Source: an uncultured bacterium
GTDB taxonomy: Bacteria > Bacillota_I > Bacilli_A > RF39 > UBA660
DNA length: 12,727 bases
Direction of reading: 5' to 3'
Assembly (NCBI GenBank): GCA_949288625.1
Contig: CASEKZ010000088.1
Span: 1 to 12,727, forward strand
Positions 6,098 to 11,974 of this stretch are shown piece by piece. How positions within the stretch are numbered: the stretch's first letter is position 1; each line of letters starts with the position of its first letter. The notes under the pieces are model-generated. The model was not told the origin of the DNA. It ran no database searches and saw nothing but the letters and a program-made list of their open reading frames with translations. The position numbers and the translations under genes are program-made.

Positions 6098-7000
6098 ATG
6101 TCAAATTGGGATAAGGAATATTTAAGTTTGTGTAAAAAAATACTTAGTGAAGGTAAACTGGTAAAAAATAGAACGGGTATTGATAGCATAAAAGTACCAT
6201 CGCATCATTTTCATTTTGATTTACAAAAAGAGTTTCCGGTTTTAACTACGAAACAATTATTTTTTAGGCAGGCGATACTTGAAATGCTTTGGATATATCA
6301 GGCTCAAAGTAATGATGTTCGCTGGTTAAAAGAAAGAAACGTACACATCTGGGACGAATGGGAGATAAACGAAGATGGCAAATGGCTAGCAGAGCAAAAC
6401 GTTTTAGATAAAGATGGGAACTTAAAAAAAGAAAAAGTAGAAAAAGATTTCGGTAAAAATTGGGCTCATACGATAGGTACGGCCTATGGTTACATTGTAA
6501 ATAAGTTTAACTTAATGGATAATTTAATTGATAAAATAAAAAATAATCCTAACGATAGAAGAATGGTTATGAGTCTTTGGCAGGATGATTATTTAAACAC
6601 GGCCGTATTACCATCATGTGTTTGGTCAAGTGAGTGGGACGTAACGGATGGCAAACTAAATGCTTGGGTACACCAAAGAAGCTGCGACGTTCCTTTAGGA
6701 CTTCCTTTTAACGTAACTCAGTACGCGACCCTTTTGTGCATGTTAGCTAAAACAACCGGTCTAGAACCTGGAAGCATAGATTGGAGTATTAAAGACGCTC
6801 ATATTTACGTTAATCAAGTAGATGGTGTAAAAGAACAAATAAAAAGGTATGAGGACCTTGGAGATTATAAGGCACCTGTTTTATGGCTTAATCCGGAAGT
6901 TAAAAACTTTTATGATTATGACAATTCAAAAGATTTAAAAGACGTTAAAATACTTAATTATAAACACCATGGAAAAATTAACTTTCCAATTGCAAAGTAG
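6098..7000 (+). CDS. thyA: Thymidylate synthase (ThyA type)
   Basis: A 300-residue enzyme that methylates dUMP to dTMP with 5,10-methylene-tetrahydrofolate, giving dihydrofolate. Visible: NRTG with Arg25, the double arginine NDRRM (Arg154, Arg155), the active-site loop LPSCVWSSEW with nucleophile Cys174, QRSCDV (193-198), PFNV with Asn205, and DAHIYVNQ (233-240). An insert of roughly 30 residues (about 90-120) makes it longer than E. coli ThyA (264), in the direction of the long lactobacillus form. The loop differs from the textbook PPCH: the histidine after cysteine is valine. Known divergent Firmicutes ThyA also vary here. The start is set by GGAGGT, giving the usual N-terminus W-KEYL. folA follows after eight bases, so the folate oxidised by ThyA is reduced by its neighbour. 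Confidence 0.96.
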   Translation: MSNWDKEYLSLCKKILSEGKLVKNRTGIDSIKVPSHHFHFDLQKEFPVLTTKQLFFRQAILEMLWIYQAQSNDVRWLKERNVHIWDEWEINEDGKWLAEQNVLDKDGNLKKEKVEKDFGKNWAHTIGTAYGYIVNKFNLMDNLIDKIKNNPNDRRMVMSLWQDDYLNTAVLPSCVWSSEWDVTDGKLNAWVHQRSCDVPLGLPFNVTQYATLLCMLAKTTGLEPGSIDWSIKDAHIYVNQVDGVKEQIKRYEDLGDYKAPVLWLNPEVKNFYDYDNSKDLKDVKILNYKHHGKINFPIAK

Positions 7001-7008
7001 GTGATTAT

Positions 7009-7506
7009 ATGAATAAATTAATAATGATTGCAGCGGTAGGTAAAAACGGGGAGTTAGGTTATAAAAATGGCCTTATATGGCACATAAAAGAAGACATGAA
7101 GTTTTTTAAAGAAAAAACAATTAATCATCACGTACTAATGGGGAAAAACACATTTTTATCACTCCCGAAATTACTACCTTTAAGAACGCATCTTGTTTTA
7201 AGTAAAAGTGCTAAAGAAAATGATTTTCCAAAAGAAGTAATATTACTAAGAAGTATAGATGAGTTTTATGAATTTGCCAAAAACATTAATGATGACGTAT
7301 ACGTTATCGGTGGTGCAAACGTTTATAAAGAAATGATAAATGATGCTGATTTAATGTACTTAACCGAGATTGACGAGGTGTTTAATGATGCTGATGCTTA
7401 CTTTCCTTTTTATAACCATGATGATTACGAAAGAGTAATAATTAAGGAAAACGAAGATAACAATCCTAAATACAAACATGTTTTATATAAGAAAAAAGAC
7501 CGGTAA
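7009..7506 (+). CDS. folA: Dihydrofolate reductase
   Basis: A 165-residue NADPH-dependent enzyme that reduces dihydrofolate to tetrahydrofolate and is the target of trimethoprim. Motifs: IAAVGKNGELGYKNGLIW (Met20-loop region with Trp24), catalytic Asp29 in KEDMKFFK, the NADPH-binding MGKNTF (44-49), Arg59 in LPLRTHLVLS for the folate glutamate tail, VIGGANVY (99-106) and LTEID (118-122). The usual PW before the catalytic helix is IW. Length is normal. The SD AGGTGAT (6999-7005) overlaps the thyA stop, so thyA and folA form one operon for dTMP synthesis. A terminator overlaps the 3' end. Confidence 0.96.
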   Translation: MNKLIMIAAVGKNGELGYKNGLIWHIKEDMKFFKEKTINHHVLMGKNTFLSLPKLLPLRTHLVLSKSAKENDFPKEVILLRSIDEFYEFAKNINDDVYVIGGANVYKEMINDADLMYLTEIDEVFNDADAYFPFYNHDDYERVIIKENEDNNPKYKHVLYKKKDR

Positions 7507-7515
7507 GGTCTTTTT
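7493..7515. terminator. Bidirectional terminator between folA and the AAA+ gene
   Basis: AAAAAGACC (7493-7501) and GGTCTTTTT (7507-7515) form a 9-bp stem with loop GGTAA. A on the left and T on the right allow termination of both convergent genes. It overlaps both stop regions. Confidence 0.88.
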
Positions 7516-8536
7516 AATAATCGTTTAAATCAACGTTTTCCTTTTCTAAAAACTCTTTAAACTCTTTTTTAAACTTTTCGGATTCTTCTTTTATGACGTT
7601 TGAGTATACGCTTTGACAGTTCATGATTGCCTTATATATGTGTTTAAACGTAACAAACTCACTATTATCAAACTTAGCGTAACTAAACGCTTTAGATAAA
7701 AGTGCCAAAGCGTTATCAGGATACCTTGAACCAAGTTCATAAACCCTTTTATATTCACTTGTCATATCTACTATAAAAGTCATTATTTTTTCTATTAAAA
7801 ACCTTGAGTATGCTAGTTTAACACCGGTTTGTTTTTCTATTCTAGGATATGATCCCATAAGAATTTTAATGGTTGTTTTAGCATCTGGTTCTGAAACGTC
7901 TATTTTTTCAAAACGTCTTAAAAACGCCTTGTCTCTTATTAGATACTGGTTATACTCATCTAAAGTTGTAGCGCCAATTACTTTAACATCACCTCTTGAT
8001 AAGGCAGGTTTCATAGCGTTTACAAAGTCAACACCACTATTTCTTGATTCAATAACAAGCGTATGAATTTCATCTATGAAAAGTATTACGTTTTTGGCTT
8101 TTTCTACTTCTTTTAACAAAATGTTTATTCTAAGTTCTTCTGATCCATCTTCCGTTTTATATTTTCCAAGTAAAGACGAGGTGTTAACCTTTATAATGTC
8201 ATATCCTTTAATGGCGTTTGGAACTTCGTTTTTCTGTATTTTATATGCTATTCCCTCTACAATAGCGGTTTTACCAATACCAGCTTTACCAACTAATATG
8301 GCTGATTTTTCGGGTGTTAAAATGGTTAAAATGGTTTTTTCTATTTCTTCTTCACGTGCTATTGCAGGATTAGTTACGTATACTTTTGTAGTTAGGTTTT
8401 CACCATATTTTTCTAGCATACTTTTTTTAGGCTTAGCATTAATTTTTACTTCTTTTATAGTTTCTTTATTTTTATCATTATTAGAATCATCTAGTTGTAA
8501 TGTTTCATCTTCTACAATATCAAATAATTCATCCAT
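7514..8536 (-). CDS. Single-domain ClpC/ClpA-D1-like AAA+ ATPase
   Basis: A 340-residue ATPase whose core (about 40-290) matches the first AAA+ module of ClpC/ClpA. It shows EKYGENLT, REEEIEK, Walker A GKAGIGKT (83-90), pore-loop-like GKYK (124-127), Walker B ILFIDE (Asp155, Glu156), NAMKPALSRG, sensor-1 GATT (188-191), EYNQYL, arginine finger RRF (207-209) and RYPDNALALL (271-280). The ClpC N-domain repeats, the middle coiled coil and the whole second AAA+ module with its ClpP-binding loop are absent. The first 40 residues are acidic, then basic, and look disordered. The C-terminus is a charged helix. A stand-alone motor acting without ClpP, or an adaptor-like unfoldase, is inference. SD AGAAGGAT (8545-8552) supports the start. 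The gene is convergent with folA and divergent from ndk. Confidence 0.85.
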   Translation of the reverse strand: MDELFDIVEDETLQLDDSNNDKNKETIKEVKINAKPKKSMLEKYGENLTTKVYVTNPAIAREEEIEKTILTILTPEKSAILVGKAGIGKTAIVEGIAYKIQKNEVPNAIKGYDIIKVNTSSLLGKYKTEDGSEELRINILLKEVEKAKNVILFIDEIHTLVIESRNSGVDFVNAMKPALSRGDVKVIGATTLDEYNQYLIRDKAFLRRFEKIDVSEPDAKTTIKILMGSYPRIEKQTGVKLAYSRFLIEKIMTFIVDMTSEYKRVYELGSRYPDNALALLSKAFSYAKFDNSEFVTFKHIYKAIMNCQSVYSNVIKEESEKFKKEFKEFLEKENVDLNDY

Positions 8537-8576
8537 TTATAAATCCTTCTTTCGTTTAGTTATCATTACTTTAAAT

Positions 8577-8585
8577 ATTATATCA
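8577..8585 (-). promoter_or_regulatory. Extended -10 promoter of the AAA+ ATPase gene
   Basis: Read on the minus strand: TG-A-TATAAT, with TATAAT at 8582-8577. The -35 region is weak. The site lies in the divergent interval, back to back with the ndk promoter. Confidence 0.65.
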
Positions 8586-8612
8586 AAAAAAACGAAAGTT
8601 TTACTATTTTTG

Positions 8613-8641
8613 TTTACTTAATTAGAAGTTTTTGTTATAGT
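8613..8641 (+). promoter_or_regulatory. Promoter of the ndk-rsmE operon
   Basis: -35-like TTTACT (8613-8618), a 17-base spacer and -10 TATAGT (8636-8641) with a TGn extension (TGT). The ribosome binding site AAAGGAGAG lies at 8652-8660. Confidence 0.6.
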
Positions 8642-8666
8642 AACTATTATCAAAGGAGAGATTAAC

Positions 8667-9245
8667 ATGACAGAAAAAAAAGACGAAAAGTTTTACCATA
8701 CTTTTTCAATTATTAAACCGGATGCGATGAAGTATAAGGATGAAATCATAAAAATGATTGAAGATAATGGATTTAAGGTAATGTATGCTAAGTGTGAATA
8801 TTTAACAAAGGAAAAAGTAGAAGAGCATTACGCTCACTGTAAAGACTTAGATGTTTTTCCAAAAATAGTTGAAAGCATGATAGAAGGGCCAGTAATGCTT
8901 ATGATTATTTATGATCCAAAAGGTAACGCAATAGATGGATTTAGAAAATTACAAGGGAAAACGAAAAGCTGGGAAGCCGAAGAAGGAACGATAAGATATC
9001 AATTTGGTTCTAAAAGTAAGGCGTATAAAAACGCAACTCATGCATCAGCTTCACCGGTTGAGGTAAAAGATGAAATATTTAGGTTCTTTAAAAACGATAT
9101 AGAAGACATAGTAGAAAAGATAAATGATTATAACAGGTTAGATGAGATGTTTACGAACGCGTATAAGTTCATTGACTCAATGACCGTTATTGAAAAAGCC
9201 GAAGAAGAATATAAATTAAGAAAGAAATATAACGGAGAAAAGTAA
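8667..9245 (+). CDS. ndk: Nucleoside diphosphate kinase, variant with C-terminal extension
   Basis: A 192-residue enzyme that transfers the gamma phosphate from ATP to NDPs through a phosphohistidine. Key residues line up with the family: Lys17 in IIKPDA, Tyr55, Arg93 in GFRKLQGKT, Thr99, Arg110 in GTIR, Asn122 and the phosphorylated His125 in NATHASAS, with the helper Glu136. Differences: the usual HGSDS is HASAS, so the glycine and aspartate are alanine while the serines are kept. The TNP-type segment after GKT is KSWEAEE. About 45 residues (148-192), charged and helical, follow the normal end (bacterial NDK is about 140). The start is set by AAAGGAGAG. rsmE overlaps by one base (TAATG), so they are co-transcribed. 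NDK fold is sure, full activity likely. Confidence 0.9.
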   Translation: MTEKKDEKFYHTFSIIKPDAMKYKDEIIKMIEDNGFKVMYAKCEYLTKEKVEEHYAHCKDLDVFPKIVESMIEGPVMLMIIYDPKGNAIDGFRKLQGKTKSWEAEEGTIRYQFGSKSKAYKNATHASASPVEVKDEIFRFFKNDIEDIVEKINDYNRLDEMFTNAYKFIDSMTVIEKAEEEYKLRKKYNGEK

Positions 9246-9949
9246 TGCAACAGTATTTTGCTAAAAACGAACAATTAGAATTAGAAGATGGTGATTATCA
9301 TCATATAAAAAACGTAATGAGGATGAAAACGGGCGATAAAATAAAAGTAATTTGGAATAATAAAGCCTATGAATGTAAGATTACCAAAGTTGGTAAAACC
9401 ATTTCATTTAAAGTTCTTAATACTTTACCTATCAAAGAAGAAAGCGTCTTAGTTGACGTTGCTTTTTCTTTGATAAAAGAGCAAAAACTAAATTATCTTT
9501 TACAAAAAACAACCGAACTTGGTGTTAATAAACTTATCCCTCTTAACACTAAAAGAAGCGTAGTTAAAATAGAAAAAAATAAAGAAAATCAAAAAAAGGA
9601 ACGCTGGCAAAAGATTTGTAAAGAAGCAGCCGAACAATCTTTTAGGTTTAACGTTCCTAAAATAGATAATGTTTTAACCTTGCAAGATTTAGTTTGTAAA
9701 GATTATGATCTTAAGCTTTTATGTTCACTTGATAAAAGTGCAAAAAATATTAAAAAAGTACTAGAAAAAAATAATAAGTGTGTTAAAATATTACTAGTTG
9801 TAGGTCCTGAAGGTGGGTTTGAACCTTTAGAAGAAGATTATTTATTAAAAAATGGATTTATAGGTATTTCGTTAGGTAGTAACGTACTTCGTGCAGAAAC
9901 GGCACCAGTTGCCTTGCTTTCCATGATTAAGTATGAATTTATGAGGTGA
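9245..9949 (+). CDS. rsmE: 16S rRNA m3U1498 methyltransferase
   Basis: A 234-residue SPOUT-class enzyme that methylates N3 of U1498 in 16S rRNA of the small subunit, using S-adenosylmethionine. The N-terminal PUA-like domain (about 1-65) includes YHHIKNVMRMKTGD. The SPOUT domain has QKTTELGV (87-94), the block ERW-KI-KEAAEQS (119-132), the SAM-knot motifs VGPEGGF (186-192) and LGSNVLRAETA (210-220). Length is typical (about 245). It starts within the stop of ndk (TAATG) and its TGA lies in the SD of the next gene, which indicates tight coupling. In Bacillus subtilis rsmE (yqeU) directly precedes mtaB (yqeV). That order is kept here with one extra gene between them. Confidence 0.95.
   Translation: MQQYFAKNEQLELEDGDYHHIKNVMRMKTGDKIKVIWNNKAYECKITKVGKTISFKVLNTLPIKEESVLVDVAFSLIKEQKLNYLLQKTTELGVNKLIPLNTKRSVVKIEKNKENQKKERWQKICKEAAEQSFRFNVPKIDNVLTLQDLVCKDYDLKLLCSLDKSAKNIKKVLEKNNKCVKILLVVGPEGGFEPLEEDYLLKNGFIGISLGSNVLRAETAPVALLSMIKYEFMR
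9944..9949 (+). promoter_or_regulatory. Shine-Dalgarno site that fixes the start of the acidic membrane protein
   Basis: AGGTGA, overlapping the rsmE stop, is followed by ATG at 9955. The in-frame GTG at 9946 lies inside the site and is unlikely to be the start. Confidence 0.75.
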
Positions 9950-9954
9950 GTAGT

Positions 9955-10554
9955 ATGAAAAATTTGTTTGCAACCGCGTCTTATACTTTTAATAATTTTT
10001 ATAATAATTTAAACACTTCTGGACAAATGATTTTTTCCGTTATAATGTTTTTAATTGTTGTTTTATGTACACTTCTTTTTATAACCTACGTTATAGAGGA
10101 AGTAAAAAACAAACTAAGGATAAAGCGATTAAAAAAAGAAACTGAAACTAACGTTAAAACATCATGTGAAACGATGAAAAAAGACGAGATACAAACAAAT
10201 TTTGAAGATTCAAAAACCGATATTAAGGATATCGCAAGTGCTATTTCTAATGCTCTTCAAGAAGAAGATAAACCAATATCTCTTACTGATTTTGAAGAAG
10301 AAGAGGAAAGAACCGCAATTATTTCGATTGATGAATTAATGCAAAAAGCAAAAGAGTTAAGTTTAATTGAAGATGAAGAAAATACGGGTGTAAACTATTT
10401 AGAAAAATATAATTTAGGTTCTGCAGAAGTTAATAATGTAGCTGAAAATAATGAAGAAAAACAAGAAGTAAAAGCTTTTAAAGTATCACAAGTTATATCG
10501 CCAATATATGGCGTTAAAAAAGAAGCTATTGATGGAAAAATAAATAAAGCTTAA
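9955..10554 (+). CDS. Single-pass membrane protein with acidic cytoplasmic tail, unknown function
   Basis: A 199-residue protein. Residues 1-24 are short and polar, one membrane helix spans about 25-47 (MIFSVIMFLIVVLCTLLFITYV), then comes a basic stretch KNKLRIKRLKK (51-61), which by the positive-inside rule places the C-terminus in the cytoplasm. The tail is strongly acidic and looks disordered (EEEEER at 114-119). Within it are two better-ordered patches, TAIISIDELMQKAKEL (120-135) and FKVSQVISPIYGVKK (175-189), which look like short binding motifs. I do not recognise the family. It sits between rsmE and mtaB, starts within the rsmE stop region and ends in a terminator. The form, a membrane anchor plus acidic tail with short motifs, recalls division-site anchor proteins, but that is only a guess. 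Confidence 0.8.
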   Translation: MKNLFATASYTFNNFYNNLNTSGQMIFSVIMFLIVVLCTLLFITYVIEEVKNKLRIKRLKKETETNVKTSCETMKKDEIQTNFEDSKTDIKDIASAISNALQEEDKPISLTDFEEEEERTAIISIDELMQKAKELSLIEDEENTGVNYLEKYNLGSAEVNNVAENNEEKQEVKAFKVSQVISPIYGVKKEAIDGKINKA

Positions 10555-10569
10555 TTTTTTAAGCTTTTT
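10546..10569 (+). terminator. Rho-independent terminator or attenuator before mtaB
   Basis: AAAGCTTAA (10546-10554) and TTAAGCTTT (10559-10567) form a 9-bp stem with a TTTT loop, followed by T residues to 10569. It overlaps the stop codon of the acidic membrane protein gene and lies only 22 bases before the mtaB start, so it may reduce rather than end transcription into mtaB. Confidence 0.75.
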
Positions 10570-10591
10570 ATTTTTAAGAGGTGAAAAAAAT

Positions 10592-11881
10592 ATGAAAGTT
10601 GCTGTTTACACATTAGGATGTAAAGTGAATACTTATGAAAGTGAGTACGCAATAAATGAGTTCATAAAAAAAGGTTATGAAATAACTGATTTTTCCGATG
10701 ATACCGCCGATGTATACTTAATTAATACTTGTACGGTTACGAACACAAGTGATCAAAAATCAAGAAAGATAATTAGGCAAGCAAGAAAGAAAAATGATTA
10801 TGCAACAGTAGCGGTAATGGGATGTTTTTCTCAAATAAGAGAAAATGATGATGCTATTTTAGATTACGTAGACGTTGTAATTGGTAACAATGATAAAAGT
10901 AAAATAGTAGACTTAATAGAAGAATATATAAAAAACAAGAAAAAAATACTTAACATAAAAGATATTAATAATTCCTCATTTGATGATATGGAAATAGATT
11001 CATTTAAAACAAGAACAAGAGCTTTGGTTAAAATAGAAGATGGTTGTGAAAACTTTTGTTCTTACTGTATAATTCCTTACGTAAGAGGAAAAGTAAGAAG
11101 TAAAAATCCTATAAAAGTAATAGAAGAAGTCAAAAAATTAGTATCTAACGGTTATAAAGAAATCGTTTTAACTGGTATTCATACTGGTCATTATGGAGCT
11201 GATTTAACAAATTATGACTTTAGTGATTTACTAAGTGAGCTAGAAAAAATAGAAGGATTAGATAGAATTAGAATATCATCAATTGAAATAACAGAGTTAA
11301 ATGATAAGTTTTTAAACGTTTTATCACGTTCTAAAAAAATAGTTAACCATATACACATCCCGCTTCAAGCCGGAAGTGATAAAACATTAAAAAAGATGAA
11401 TAGAAAATATGATACCAACTACTTTTTAGATAAAATAAATAAAATAAGAAAAATAAGACCTAATATGGCTGTTACAACTGACGTTATCGTTGGTTTTCCA
11501 GGTGAGACTAATGAAGATTTTAACGAAACCCTAAAGTTTGTAAATAAAGTTATTTTTGCTGGTGGACACGTATTTCCTTTTTCTTCTAGAATGGGTACTC
11601 CAGCTTCTAAAATGGCTAATCAATTAACTAAAGAAGAAAAACATATGAGATGTAAAAAACTAATTAGTATTTTTGATGAGTTAGAAGGAGCTTATTATAA
11701 AAAGCATTTACAAAAAGAAGTTATTGTAATACCAGAGGTGTATGCTGATGGTTATTTAACTGGTCATACAGATAATTATTTAAAAGTTAAGTTTGAAGGT
11801 TGTAAGGAATTGATTGGTAAGGAAGTTAATGTCAAATTAGAAGAATATAAAGAAAAGGTTTTAATGGGTAAGATAATGTAG
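10592..11881 (+). CDS. mtaB: tRNA (N6-L-threonylcarbamoyladenosine(37)-C2)-methylthiotransferase
   Basis: A 429-residue radical-SAM enzyme that turns t6A at position 37 of ANN-reading tRNAs into ms2t6A. The N-terminal MTTase domain has cluster cysteines Cys10 (TLGCKVN), Cys47 (NTCTVT) and Cys78 (MGCFSQ). The radical-SAM domain has Cys152, Cys156 and Cys159 in DGCENFCSYC, then IIPYVRGKVRS, LTGIHTGHYG, IPLQAGSD, TTDVIVGFPGE and HVFPFSSRMGTPA. A C-terminal TRAM domain follows (about 370-429). The TLGCKVN form of the first motif and the FPFSSRMGTPA segment fit MtaB (YqeV) better than MiaB or RimO. SD AGAGGTGA precedes the ATG. It is the last gene of the ndk-rsmE operon, behind a terminator-like hairpin. 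Confidence 0.95.
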   Translation: MKVAVYTLGCKVNTYESEYAINEFIKKGYEITDFSDDTADVYLINTCTVTNTSDQKSRKIIRQARKKNDYATVAVMGCFSQIRENDDAILDYVDVVIGNNDKSKIVDLIEEYIKNKKKILNIKDINNSSFDDMEIDSFKTRTRALVKIEDGCENFCSYCIIPYVRGKVRSKNPIKVIEEVKKLVSNGYKEIVLTGIHTGHYGADLTNYDFSDLLSELEKIEGLDRIRISSIEITELNDKFLNVLSRSKKIVNHIHIPLQAGSDKTLKKMNRKYDTNYFLDKINKIRKIRPNMAVTTDVIVGFPGETNEDFNETLKFVNKVIFAGGHVFPFSSRMGTPASKMANQLTKEEKHMRCKKLISIFDELEGAYYKKHLQKEVIVIPEVYADGYLTGHTDNYLKVKFEGCKELIGKEVNVKLEEYKEKVLMGKIM

Positions 11882-11882
11882 G

Positions 11883-11910
11883 AAAATTCCATTTTTAATG
11901 GGATTTTTTT
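11883..11910 (+). terminator. Rho-independent terminator after mtaB
   Basis: AAAATTCCAT (11883-11892) pairs with ATGGGATTTT (11898-11907) with one T-G wobble and a five-base loop. A T-run continues to 11910. Confidence 0.85.
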
Positions 11911-11939
11911 ATTTCGACAATATTTTAAAAAAAGATTCA

Positions 11940-11945
11940 TATAAT
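11940..11945 (+). promoter_or_regulatory. -10 box of the YhcG-family gene
   Basis: TATAAT, 29 bases before the ATG. The best -35 candidate is TCGACA (11914-11919), but its 20-base spacing is long. The ribosome binding site GAAAGGAA lies at about 11960-11967. Confidence 0.5.
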
Positions 11946-11974
11946 AAAAACCTAAAAAAGAAAGGAACTGTTAT

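Noticed and set aside
7869..8621. Plus-strand open frames opposite the AAA+ ATPase gene, one of 181 codons
   Set aside because: The minus strand holds all AAA+ motifs in order. The plus-strand frames are hydrophobic mirror images of it with no motifs.
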